Part shown: positions 10,157 to 18,704 of the stretch, one piece after another
How the letters are laid out: each line of letters opens with the position of its first letter
Numbering within the stretch: position 1 is the first letter of the stretch
Assembly (NCBI GenBank): GCA_020635035.1
Contig: JACKAO010000001.1
Coordinates: 490,899 to 554,898, forward strand
DNA from: Calditrichia bacterium
Lineage (GTDB): Bacteria; Calditrichota; Calditrichia; Calditrichales; J004
Direction of reading: 5' to 3'
DNA length: 64,000 nt
Made by a program: the position numbers and the translations under genes
The notes under the pieces: generated by a model
What the model saw: the letters and a program-made list of their open reading frames with translations, nothing else
The model's database searches: none
What the model was told of the DNA's origin: nothing

Positions 10157-12193
10157 TTAGTTATATGCAGGCAAAAATGCGTAATCTTTTCCGAATTCCA
10201 TCATCTGAACAGTAAAGTCTTCCGGATAGCTGATTAAAATATCTGTAATTTTATCGTTTTCAATAACTGGTGTAAGCTTTGGCTGAATAAAACCGCCGTA
10301 TGGTGCAATGTCAAGTTTTTCATAGCGTTTTAACACTTCCGCATGTAATTCTTTATCAACTTTTACACCATAATTTTCTACAAGATTTTTACCTGCAGTA
10401 TAATCACCTTCAGATTTGATACGCTGAATCTCCCGGAGCAATTCGCCAAATAATACCCTTAGCTTATTATAGTCAGTAATAACAAAATAAGTTTTACCAT
10501 CGCGCGTTTTTCGTTCAATAACATTATCATCTTTACCCTTTTCAAAAACCCATTTTGCGATCAGTTGGCGATTACGCATATGTGCTTCTTCAAGATTTTC
10601 CCCTTGTTTAACCCTGCGTAATTGTTTCATTAAACCGTTGCTGATATAACTGTTATATTCGGCAATACCTGTTTTTAGATTTGGAAGTACACCCATTTCT
10701 ACAAGGCGTTCATCCATTATAAAATAAAGTGCCACCAGATCAGCGCGTGCTTCCTCCAGAGTATTAGCATAGTTTTTAAGTGTTTCCTTTGGTGTTCCGA
10801 TCCCAGTATTAATTTTGCCGGATGCATGGCCAATTACTTCGTGCATATCTGTGTGCAGATTACTGGCAAGCTTACCCCATTCTCTTGCAATTTCAATTTC
10901 TTCCTGTGACCAGGCAAATTCTTCAAGCGAACCACTGTTTTTGCCGGATTCACTGTATGCATCTGTTATATTACCCAAAGTTATTGATTTAGACCCGTGC
11001 TGAGCTCTGATCCAGTTTGCATTCGGAAGGTTAACACCTATCGGCGTTGATGGTGCAGCATCCCCGGCTTCCATGACAGCATTTATAACATTGGCTGTTA
11101 TACCTTTAACATTTTCCTTTTTATGTTCATCCATAATTGGAGAGTTATCTTCAAACCATTGTGCCCGCTGACTGATTGCTGCAATGCGTTTGGATGCAAC
11201 CGGATCCATAACCTGTATGATTGATTCATACGCACCACGATATCCAAGCGCATCTCCATATACTTCGATAAAACCATTAATAAAATCAACAGAAGAAGAA
11301 GTGTCATTTACCCAGGCGATACTGTAATTATCAAAAGTTTTAAGGTCACCGGTTTCGTAATATTCAATCAGCAGATCAATTGCTTTTTTCTGCGCATCAT
11401 TTTGGGCCACTTCAGAAGCTTTTTTTAACCAATAGACAATTTTTTCAATGGCTTGTGAATAAAGTCCACCAACCTTCCATATTTTTTCTACTATCTGGCC
11501 ATTTTCTTTCACCAGGCGTGAATTCAGTCCCCAGGAAATGGGTTGGGGATCGTTTGGATTAATGCGTTTTTTGTAGAAGTCTTCAACTTCTTTTGTTGTA
11601 AGATTTTGATAATAATTGTTTGCTGACGCCGCGATATGGTCTGCGTTTTCATCAAGATTCACACTTTTCGCATCCATATCCGGGTCAAATATTACCGGGA
11701 TAATCATTTCGGCAAATTGCTGCCGTGATTGATTTGCCATTAGTGGAAGCGCTTCATCAGGAACAGACTGTAAAGCTTCCTTAAAGAAATCTGCACTAAC
11801 TTCGGGAACAAATTTTATTCGTGAATAATGATGATGTATGCCATTTGAGAACCAAACCCGTTTCGTATAAATCAGCAGATTCTGAAAATCCTGTGAATTG
11901 CGATCTCCTTTGTAATTTTCAACAATACCTTCCAGTGTTTTACGAACGGCCAGGTTATATTTATAATTCTGGTCATAAATTATATCTCTCCCCGATAATG
12001 CTGCCTGTGAGAGATAATACAGCAACGTCTTGGTGTTTGTGTCCAATTCAGTAAAACCCGGAACTTCATATCGCAGAATCCTTAAATCAGCAAATTGTTC
12101 TGTTTGATATTTAAATTCCTGTTCTGCTTTTTGTTTTTTTTGCTCACAGGCAAAAAGGCTAAAAACTATTAAAAATAAAATAAAATATTTCAT
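10157..12193 (-). CDS. Dipeptidyl peptidase III (peptidase M49), lipoprotein
   Basis: Zinc metallopeptidase of family M49, which removes dipeptides from the N-terminus of oligopeptides. The 678-residue protein carries the family signature HEVIGH (451-456; HExxGH) and the second zinc motif EEARAD (480-485). The N-terminus MKYFILFLIVFSLFAC is a lipoprotein signal peptide with the lipobox Cys at residue 16, so the enzyme is predicted to be membrane-anchored outside the cytoplasm, unlike cytosolic eukaryotic DPP III. The length matches the family. It stands alone between the Fe-S oxidoreductase and the divergent arg operon. Confidence 0.92.
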   Translation of the reverse strand: MKYFILFLIVFSLFACEQKKQKAEQEFKYQTEQFADLRILRYEVPGFTELDTNTKTLLYYLSQAALSGRDIIYDQNYKYNLAVRKTLEGIVENYKGDRNSQDFQNLLIYTKRVWFSNGIHHHYSRIKFVPEVSADFFKEALQSVPDEALPLMANQSRQQFAEMIIPVIFDPDMDAKSVNLDENADHIAASANNYYQNLTTKEVEDFYKKRINPNDPQPISWGLNSRLVKENGQIVEKIWKVGGLYSQAIEKIVYWLKKASEVAQNDAQKKAIDLLIEYYETGDLKTFDNYSIAWVNDTSSSVDFINGFIEVYGDALGYRGAYESIIQVMDPVASKRIAAISQRAQWFEDNSPIMDEHKKENVKGITANVINAVMEAGDAAPSTPIGVNLPNANWIRAQHGSKSITLGNITDAYSESGKNSGSLEEFAWSQEEIEIAREWGKLASNLHTDMHEVIGHASGKINTGIGTPKETLKNYANTLEEARADLVALYFIMDERLVEMGVLPNLKTGIAEYNSYISNGLMKQLRRVKQGENLEEAHMRNRQLIAKWVFEKGKDDNVIERKTRDGKTYFVITDYNKLRVLFGELLREIQRIKSEGDYTAGKNLVENYGVKVDKELHAEVLKRYEKLDIAPYGGFIQPKLTPVIENDKITDILISYPEDFTVQMMEFGKDYAFLPAYN

Positions 12194-12278
12194 GATGTCC
12201 TCTAGGAATAAAAAATAAGGTGTTTTTTAAGTTTTTAATTTAAGAAATCTTATTGGTAAAAATAAAAAAAATAATAAT

Positions 12279-12307
12279 TTGATAGCCAGGTAAACAGTAA
12301 ATATATT
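12279..12307 (+). promoter_or_regulatory. Sigma-70-type promoter of the argBCJ operon
   Basis: TTGATA (12279-12284) and TATATT (12302-12307) are separated by 17 bases; each box matches the sigma-70 consensus at 5 of 6 positions. The start of transcription would be near 12314, about 30 bases before the argB ATG. A small hairpin CCGC/GCGG (12311-12324) lies at the predicted mRNA 5' end. I see no convincing ArgR box. Confidence 0.6.
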
Positions 12308-12344
12308 ACGCCGCAATTAAGCGGTTTAATAACTAAAGCTACCA

Positions 12345-13172
12345 ATGAATTCACTAAAAAAATCTGTAGAAAATAAACCTGTTATCCTAATAAAATATGG
12401 CGGAAATGCCATGACGGATAATAAAACAAAAACATCTCTTCTTAAAGAAATTGCTTCATTAAAATCACATGACAGACATATTGTTATCGTCCATGGTGGT
12501 GGCCCGTTTATTTCAGAAGCTTTAAAGAATGCCGGTATCCAAAGCGAATTTATTGAAGGACAGCGTGTTACAACTGTACAGGCCATAATGCATGTTGAGA
12601 TGGCTTTGAAAGGTCGGGTTGGTGGTGAACTTGTATCCATACTGAATAATTTTGGTGCAAATGCTGTTGGCCTTTCCGGGAAAGATGCCGGAATGGTGAA
12701 TGCATCAAAAAAACAAATCGTCAGGAATGGAACGAGCTATGATTTAGGCCTGGTAGGGGACGTTGAATCCATTGATACACATTTACTATCCGTTCTTTTA
12801 GAAAACGACTATCTTCCGGTAATTGCCCCTCTTGGATTTAAAGATGGTTTTACCTACAATATTAATGCGGATGTTTTTGCATCCAGACTCGCTGCAGCTA
12901 TGGAGGTTGAGCATTTTATTTTATTGACTGATGTTGATGGATTGTATAAAGACATAAAAAATCCCGATACTTTAGTACGGCAAATTAATCAGCAAAATAA
13001 AGAATATGTTCAGCAGTATGTCGATGGCGGGATGATCCCAAAGCTTGATTCCGTTTTATTTGCGGTAAAGTCCGGTGTAAAAGAATGTGTGATCCTGAAT
13101 GGAAACAAACCGGGTATAATTTCCCGTTATTTGGCAGGAGAAAATCTTGGTACTAAAATTATTTGGAATTAA
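12345..13172 (+). CDS. argB: Acetylglutamate kinase
   Basis: Phosphorylates N-acetylglutamate, the second step of arginine synthesis. The 275-residue protein has the amino-acid kinase fold with the N-terminal KYGGNAM (Lys that binds phosphate), the substrate loop VHGGGPFIS and the nucleotide-site segment LLTDVDGLYKD. No strong Shine-Dalgarno is visible before the ATG. It is first in argB-argC-argJ, with argC starting 3 bases after its stop. It lacks the N-terminal helix of arginine-inhibited hexameric forms, so it may be feedback-insensitive (inference). Confidence 0.95.
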   Translation: MNSLKKSVENKPVILIKYGGNAMTDNKTKTSLLKEIASLKSHDRHIVIVHGGGPFISEALKNAGIQSEFIEGQRVTTVQAIMHVEMALKGRVGGELVSILNNFGANAVGLSGKDAGMVNASKKQIVRNGTSYDLGLVGDVESIDTHLLSVLLENDYLPVIAPLGFKDGFTYNINADVFASRLAAAMEVEHFILLTDVDGLYKDIKNPDTLVRQINQQNKEYVQQYVDGGMIPKLDSVLFAVKSGVKECVILNGNKPGIISRYLAGENLGTKIIWN

Positions 13173-13175
13173 GCA

Positions 13176-14237
13176 ATGAGTTATCCGGTAGTTGAGCGAA
13201 AAAAAACTTACAGGATTGGCATAGTCGGTGCCAGTGGCTATACCGGTTCAGAACTGGTTAGACTGTTGTTGAATCACCCTGAAGTAAGTATCGAAATTAT
13301 CACATCCGAAACTCATCAGGGTAAGCTTTTCTCCGATTTGTATCCGCAATTCCGCGGTATCGCTAATTTTATTCTGCAGCCTATGGAAAAACTTCGTGAA
13401 TGTGATGTTGACCTGGTATTTCTGGCATTACCACACGGCATCTCCATGAAGTTTGTTAAAGAATTTGGTACTGATAAATTTACAATAATTGATCTGTCCG
13501 CTGATTTTCGTATCACAAATCCGGACGTGTACAAAGAATGGTATAAAACAGATCACAATGCATCAGAATTTCTAAATGAAGCAGTGTATGGTTTACCTGA
13601 AATTAACCGGGCTGATATTCGTCGTGCCCGTCTCATTGCTAATCCGGGATGTTATCCTACATCTGCAATTCTTGCATTACTTCCATTACTAAAAAACAAT
13701 CTTATCGATCCAAAATCAATCATTATTGATTCAAAATCAGGAGTGTCCGGGGCCGGAGCAAAGCCTAAAGACACGACTCATTTCCCTGAAGTTTTTGGCA
13801 ACTTTTCTGCATACGGACTGCTGACCCACAGACATACTCCCGAAATAGAACAGGTATTAAGCCAGGTTTGCGATACAGTTGTCAGCACCTTATTTACTCC
13901 GCATTTATTACCGGTTGATCGTGGTATTTTAACGACCACATACTCTGTGCCAACCCAGGATGTTTCTCCTGCGGATTTACTTCAGCTTTACAGTCAATTC
14001 TATCTAAAAGAAAAGTTTGTCCGGGTTTGTGATACCCCGCCTGCTTTGAAGCATGTTCGGGGATCGAACTATTTTGATGTATTTGTAACATATGATAAAA
14101 GAACCAACAAAATTGTAACTGTTTCCGTTATAGACAACCTTGTTAAGGGTGCAGCGGGACAAGCAATTCAGAACATGAATATTATGTTTAACTTACTTGA
14201 AAGTACGGCACTCTTGAATTTGCCGCTTTGTCCATAA
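13176..14237 (+). CDS. argC: N-acetyl-gamma-glutamyl-phosphate reductase
   Basis: Reduces N-acetylglutamyl phosphate to the semialdehyde with NADPH, the third step of arginine synthesis. The 353-residue protein shows the N-terminal Rossmann motif GIVGASGYTGSELVRLL, the catalytic Cys in ANPGCYPTSAILALLPLL and the conserved THRHTPEIEQ with the catalytic His. The length is typical of the type 1 family. Its start is 3 bases after argB, so the two are probably translationally coupled. Confidence 0.96.
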   Translation: MSYPVVERKKTYRIGIVGASGYTGSELVRLLLNHPEVSIEIITSETHQGKLFSDLYPQFRGIANFILQPMEKLRECDVDLVFLALPHGISMKFVKEFGTDKFTIIDLSADFRITNPDVYKEWYKTDHNASEFLNEAVYGLPEINRADIRRARLIANPGCYPTSAILALLPLLKNNLIDPKSIIIDSKSGVSGAGAKPKDTTHFPEVFGNFSAYGLLTHRHTPEIEQVLSQVCDTVVSTLFTPHLLPVDRGILTTTYSVPTQDVSPADLLQLYSQFYLKEKFVRVCDTPPALKHVRGSNYFDVFVTYDKRTNKIVTVSVIDNLVKGAAGQAIQNMNIMFNLLESTALLNLPLCP

Positions 14238-14257
14238 TTTTTTCAGGGTTTTGCATT

Positions 14258-15463
14258 ATGATTAAAAATATAGCCCATGTCCGCGGTATTAAATGCCGTG
14301 GTGCACATATCGGGATAAAATCGAACAGAAAAGATCTTGCCATTATATACTCAACAGTTCCGGCATCAGCTGCAGCTGTTTTTACCACAAATAAGGTGAT
14401 TGCCGAGCCATTAAAGATAAGTAAAAAGAATGTTGCCAATGGTGTACTGCAGGCTTTTGTAATTAATTCCGGAAATGCCAATGCCTGCACCGGTGATCAG
14501 GGCTATAATGGTGCTTTGGCAATGTTAAAAACATCCGCAGAGTGTTTAAAGGTAGCTGAAGAAAATGTTCTTATCGCCTCAACCGGTGTTATTGGGGAAG
14601 CATTCCCTACGGATAAAATTGTTGTGGGTATTCGTGAAAACGCGCCGTTAATAGATTCAGACCAGGCATCGGGTTCGCTAGTTGCAAATGCCATTCTTAC
14701 GACGGATACTTTTGCCAAAGAAGGATTCACTTCGTTCGAAATTGAAAATATCACCATAAATATGGGGGGCGTTGCAAAAGGCTCAGGAATGATTCATCCT
14801 AATATGGCAACCATGCTGGCATATCTTGTTTGTGACGTTGCAATTGATTCAAAATTATTGCAGAAAGCTCTCAAACAGGCAGTTGACAGAACTTTTAATT
14901 TAATTACTGTTGATGGAGATACATCAACCAATGATATGGTTGCAATTATGTGCAACGGGCTTGCAGGTAATAAAAAAATCACCGAAGAAGATGCAGAATA
15001 CGAAAAATTTTATTTTAATTTGGAAAAGTTGTGTACTCATCTGGCAAAACTAATTGTAACAGATGGAGAAGGAGCCACAAAGTTCATCGAGTACCGTGTG
15101 CAAAACGCACTTAGTTACCAGGATGCTTATCAGATTGTCCGTACAATTTCAAATTCAAATTTAGTTAAAACAGCAATGTTTGGCCGTGATCCTAACTGGG
15201 GACGTATAATTGCAGCTGCAGGCCGATCCGGCGTAGATTTGGTTCCTGAAAAACTTGATTTATATTTTGGCTTTGACAAACCTTTACAGATTTTGAAAAA
15301 TGGCCAGCCTATTTATCATGAGAAAGCAATTCTCAAAAAAGTAATGTCTGCACCGCAGATTCAGGTTACCCTGGATCTTAACTTAGGTGAACATTCGGCA
15401 AAAGGCTGGGGATCGGATTTAAGTTATGATTATGTGCGGATCAATGCTGAGTATACAACCTGA
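14258..15463 (+). CDS. argJ: Bifunctional ornithine acetyltransferase / N-acetylglutamate synthase
   Basis: Transfers the acetyl group from N-acetylornithine back to glutamate, giving a cyclic acetyl pathway. The precursor cleaves itself at the conserved motif HPNMATMLAYLVCD, where the Thr of ATML becomes the nucleophile of the beta chain. The C-terminal DPNWGRIIAAAGRSG is also typical. I start at ATG 14258 (MIKNIAHVRGIKCRGAHIG), which aligns with the family start; an in-frame TTG at 14228 would overlap argC and add ten residues with no family support. The operon ends a few bases before a convergent gene and no terminator is visible. Confidence 0.94.
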   Translation: MIKNIAHVRGIKCRGAHIGIKSNRKDLAIIYSTVPASAAAVFTTNKVIAEPLKISKKNVANGVLQAFVINSGNANACTGDQGYNGALAMLKTSAECLKVAEENVLIASTGVIGEAFPTDKIVVGIRENAPLIDSDQASGSLVANAILTTDTFAKEGFTSFEIENITINMGGVAKGSGMIHPNMATMLAYLVCDVAIDSKLLQKALKQAVDRTFNLITVDGDTSTNDMVAIMCNGLAGNKKITEEDAEYEKFYFNLEKLCTHLAKLIVTDGEGATKFIEYRVQNALSYQDAYQIVRTISNSNLVKTAMFGRDPNWGRIIAAAGRSGVDLVPEKLDLYFGFDKPLQILKNGQPIYHEKAILKKVMSAPQIQVTLDLNLGEHSAKGWGSDLSYDYVRINAEYTT

Positions 15464-15473
15464 TATTATTCAG

Positions 15474-16529
15474 CTAAACCTTTCCGCGCAGGAAAACACT
15501 GATAAATTTAAGCGATTCAATTCTTTCAAATATGATTGTTGCAGTTGCAAGTATCGGTACTGATAAAAGCATACCAGCCACGCCCCACAAGTATCCCCAG
15601 AAAATAAGAGACAGTATAACTGCCAAAGGGCTTAAGTCCAGCGAATAGCCCATCAGCCTGGGTTCAAGTATATTGCCCATAAGAAATTGAAGAATGCTAA
15701 GCGCAAATAATAACCAAAGCGCGGTTGAAAAACTCCCGAATTGTAATATTGAAAAAACTACCGGCAGGATGGATGCTAAAATGGAGCCTATATTGGGGAT
15801 AAAGTTAAATACAAATATTACAACCGACCAGAATACAGCGAAGTCTATCCCGAAAATAATAAAGATTATAAATGATATAAGTGCAGTAATGAAACTGACC
15901 AGGATCTTCGTTCCAAGGTATTTCTGAATCTTTTCTGTGGCAGCATTAATTATATCGTCAATTCTGTGCGCCTGATGTCCGGAGAAAGCTTTAAATATTT
16001 TTGATCTTAAATTTTGTTTGCCAACCAATATATAAGCCATAAAGACAATTACAATCAGCATTTTCACAAAAAAAGAGAAGAATGTACCCACTCCGGAAAC
16101 AACATTGCTGGCAATTGACATATTTTGAATGGTATCAAGCCAGTCAATTTTTTGCCAGATATTTACATTTATTTGCTGGCCTATCAGATGTTCGATTGTA
16201 TCAACCGTATTTCTCAATAAAATAATTAATTTCTCTTCATACGCAGGATATTGCTGTACAAATCCCTGAATATTTGCATATACAAGTAAACCAAGTAAAT
16301 ACAGAATTACAAAAGAAATAATGATTGTTATTAATACAGCCAATGATCGCGGAAATTTTATTTTTGTAAGCAGATTAACAAGGGGGTCTAAAATGAATGC
16401 AAGAAATATGGCAACAAAAAACGGAAGAATTATTGGCCGCCCTATCACAAGTATCCAGTTAACAAGGAAAATAACTATTATACCAAGAGCGATATTTATA
16501 AATGCCGGAAATTTTGCATCCTGTTTCAT
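15474..16529 (-). CDS. AI-2E family transporter (PerM/YhhT-like)
   Basis: Polytopic inner-membrane protein of the AI-2E exporter superfamily; some members export autoinducer-2 and others act as Na+/H+ antiporters, so the substrate cannot be read here. The 351-residue protein begins with two hydrophobic segments (about 10-55) and a third near 60-85. A central hydrophilic domain follows, then five or so C-terminal segments that include the family patch VFNFIPNIGSILASILPV and the late DLSPLAVILSLIFWGYLWG. It is convergent with argJ, leaving only 10 bases between stop codons. Confidence 0.88.
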   Translation of the reverse strand: MKQDAKFPAFINIALGIIVIFLVNWILVIGRPIILPFFVAIFLAFILDPLVNLLTKIKFPRSLAVLITIIISFVILYLLGLLVYANIQGFVQQYPAYEEKLIILLRNTVDTIEHLIGQQINVNIWQKIDWLDTIQNMSIASNVVSGVGTFFSFFVKMLIVIVFMAYILVGKQNLRSKIFKAFSGHQAHRIDDIINAATEKIQKYLGTKILVSFITALISFIIFIIFGIDFAVFWSVVIFVFNFIPNIGSILASILPVVFSILQFGSFSTALWLLFALSILQFLMGNILEPRLMGYSLDLSPLAVILSLIFWGYLWGVAGMLLSVPILATATIIFERIESLKFISVFLRGKV

Positions 16530-16626
16530 ACAAATTGCTGCCTGTTAGTTTTCAGGCATATAATGTAACCTTCTACGGATAAATATGCCATATAGTTTTG
16601 ATTGCAGAAACCAAATGAAAAAAGGA

Positions 16627-17175
16627 TTAATTAAAACTTAGGCTTGATTCTCTGATGGTTAATTTTTCATTCAGAGCTGTAATAAAAGTATTCGATATTA
16701 CCTGCCCTCTGTCTTTTGCATAAAAATTGCGGATTTTTCGGCTTACTTCTTTTTTCTCAATCCTTCCATTTTCAATATCGGAACGATGTTCTTCAAAAAT
16801 GGACTGTACTGAAGCAGGCCGCGGACCATACCTAAGCAAGAGTTCACCGGATGAATCAATTACTAATACAATTGGAATGGCTTTTTTTCCATTTGTTAAA
16901 AAATGATCCATTAATGCAGGGTTTTCATCTCTGATGGCTATGCGTATTTCTGCATTCCTGTCTTCAAAAATTTTTTGTAAAACCGGGATCATAGCGGTTG
17001 AATCAGAACACCATGATTCCGTTATTATCAATATTTTTAAGTCATCAAAATTATTTAGGTGATCGTTTATTGTTGCTTTTTTATAATGAAGATCGTGAAG
17101 GTTCTTTTGCTCTCCAAGTGTATCAAGATATGTTTCAAGACTTAATGCTTTTTTAAATTCCAGTAGTAAATTCAT
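16627..17175 (-). CDS. Thioredoxin-like family protein with a single active-site Cys
   Basis: 182-residue cytoplasmic thioredoxin-fold protein of the Thioredoxin_9 type. The active-site segment is ITESWCSDSTAMIPVLQKI, WCSDS instead of WCGPC, so only one Cys of the usual pair is present. The cis-Pro region KKAIPIVLVIDSSGELLLRYGPRP follows at about residues 95-115. Single-Cys members exist in this family and probably work through a mixed disulfide or bacillithiol-type exchange; the function here is inferred. A GGAA-type Shine-Dalgarno precedes the ATG. It is downstream of the PAP2 and dcd genes. Confidence 0.7.
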   Translation of the reverse strand: MNLLLEFKKALSLETYLDTLGEQKNLHDLHYKKATINDHLNNFDDLKILIITESWCSDSTAMIPVLQKIFEDRNAEIRIAIRDENPALMDHFLTNGKKAIPIVLVIDSSGELLLRYGPRPASVQSIFEEHRSDIENGRIEKKEVSRKIRNFYAKDRGQVISNTFITALNEKLTIRESSLSFN

Positions 17176-17243
17176 TAAAATTCCATTTATTATATTTATA
17201 TAACTTTTTTAGATATCATAATTCGAGATTAGATACAAGATAT

Positions 17244-18128
17244 TCACGTTTTCTTTAATTTTTTATAAAGAAAAGGACCGGTTGTAATAATAATCATAAA
17301 TAAAAACAAGCCTGCAATTACATCAATTACATAGTGATAACGAAGATAAACAGTTGAAAGAATCATCATTAGGGTGATCGGTAACATAAAATAGAAATAC
17401 CGATTGTTATATTTTTTAGCATAAAACAAAGTAAGCACTGTAATAGCTGTGTGTCCGCTTGGAAACGCATCACGCTGAATATTTTCAAGTTGGTTTAACA
17501 AGTGATGTATGGTTTCCATTATCCATACCCCACTTAATTGAAACGTTTGCAGGTGATCCAATGTAAAACGGGGACCAATGGCAGGAATTATAAAATAACC
17601 CAAATATGAAAGATAAAAGCCATACACTACCTGGAAAATAAAAAAATCAAACTCAGCCAGCCTTTTAGATAAAAACAGTATCAGGCCCAAAACAATTGGT
17701 AAAAAGTAAAAAGTTGAATATACAATCTGCAGGATTTCTGTTATCAGGGGTTTTGTGAAAGCCTCCATCCAAAGCGTTGGATGAGAGCCGAACAACATAT
17801 AATCAAATTTTATCAGGAAAATATCAAAATCGCTTGGGTGCACTGTATGTACCATATAATGCAATTGTGTAAAATTTACTGGAATAATTACCAGTAAACT
17901 CCAAGCTTTCATTCTTCGTATAATATCGAACCTGCTTATTATCAGAAATGCAAATATAATAAGATTGATAAAAAGCCAGTTAACTGCATTATCAATTTCA
18001 TAAAAAAATACCATGTTTAACAGCAACATAATGAACTGATATGTCGCAGCAAGTTTGCTTAAAGGTTGCAGATATTTATTATTCAGATTATTTCCCGCGC
18101 TGTTATTTTTATTCCGGTTTATTCTCAA
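17244..18128 (-). CDS. PAP2 superfamily membrane phosphatase
   Basis: 294-residue inner-membrane protein with about six transmembrane segments and the PAP2 phosphatase motifs DAFPSGHTAITVL (motif 2) and RYHYVIDVIAG (motif 3, catalytic His). An extended loop with GYFIIPAIGPRF resembles inositol-phosphorylceramide synthase-like PAP2_3 members. Likely substrates are phosphatidic acid, undecaprenyl diphosphate or a lipid phosphate head group; the sequence does not decide. The only start available is TTG at 18128, which overlaps the end of dcd by 20 bases and has poor Shine-Dalgarno spacing, so the true N-terminus is uncertain. Confidence 0.82.
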   Translation of the reverse strand: MRINRNKNNSAGNNLNNKYLQPLSKLAATYQFIMLLLNMVFFYEIDNAVNWLFINLIIFAFLIISRFDIIRRMKAWSLLVIIPVNFTQLHYMVHTVHPSDFDIFLIKFDYMLFGSHPTLWMEAFTKPLITEILQIVYSTFYFLPIVLGLILFLSKRLAEFDFFIFQVVYGFYLSYLGYFIIPAIGPRFTLDHLQTFQLSGVWIMETIHHLLNQLENIQRDAFPSGHTAITVLTLFYAKKYNNRYFYFMLPITLMMILSTVYLRYHYVIDVIAGLFLFMIIITTGPFLYKKLKKT

Positions 18129-18675
18129 CCCTTGGCAAAACTATTCCGTTTTGGTTCTGGTATTTACCTTTACGATCTCTGTAGCTGATTTCGCAGTCTT
18201 CATCACTTTCGTAAAACAATAATTGTCCCAATCCTTCATTGCTATAAATTTTGGATGGTAATGGTGTGGTGTTAGAAATTTCAATTACAAGGTGCCCTTC
18301 CCACTCGGGTTCCAGGGGAGTAACATTTATAATTACACCACAACGGGCGTAAGTTGACTTACCAACACAAATAGCTAAAACATTTCGCGGAATCCGGAAA
18401 TACTCAACAGTTCGTGCAAGTGCAAAACTGTTTGGTGGAATTATGCAGTGGGATCCTTTAAAATCAAAAAATGATTTTTCCTGAAAATCCTTTGGATCAA
18501 CAAGAGCATTGTTAATATTAGTAAAAATTTTATATTCATCGGCAACGCGGAAATCATAGCCGTAGCTAGATAAGCCATAGCTTATCATATCACCACCGGT
18601 GTGTTCGGCGAAAGGCTCAATCATACCTTGCTCCAAACACATTTTGCGAATCCATTTATCAGACTTAATAGACAT
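18109..18675 (-). CDS. dcd: dCTP deaminase
   Basis: Converts dCTP to dUTP, feeding thymidylate synthesis. The 188-residue trimeric dUTPase-like protein has the signature GKSTYARCGVIINVTPLEPEW and EGHLVIEISNTTPLP, with the catalytic Glu in the latter, plus GLGQLLF near the C-terminus. The ATG at 18675 is preceded by GGAGAATT. It overlaps the PAP2 gene by 20 bases, suggesting coupled expression. The length matches the mono-functional dcd family. Confidence 0.95.
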   Translation of the reverse strand: MSIKSDKWIRKMCLEQGMIEPFAEHTGGDMISYGLSSYGYDFRVADEYKIFTNINNALVDPKDFQEKSFFDFKGSHCIIPPNSFALARTVEYFRIPRNVLAICVGKSTYARCGVIINVTPLEPEWEGHLVIEISNTTPLPSKIYSNEGLGQLLFYESDEDCEISYRDRKGKYQNQNGIVLPRVENKPE

Positions 18676-18704
18676 AATTCTCCATGCTTATAATATTTTT
18701 AAAT

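Noticed and set aside
14228..14257. Longer argJ start at TTG
   Set aside because: Would overlap argC and add ten residues not seen in the family; ATG 14258 gives a standard ArgJ N-terminus.
16539..16558. TGCCTG/CAGGCA hairpin upstream of the AI-2E family gene
   Set aside because: Short stem without T-run or conserved context; no function can be supported.
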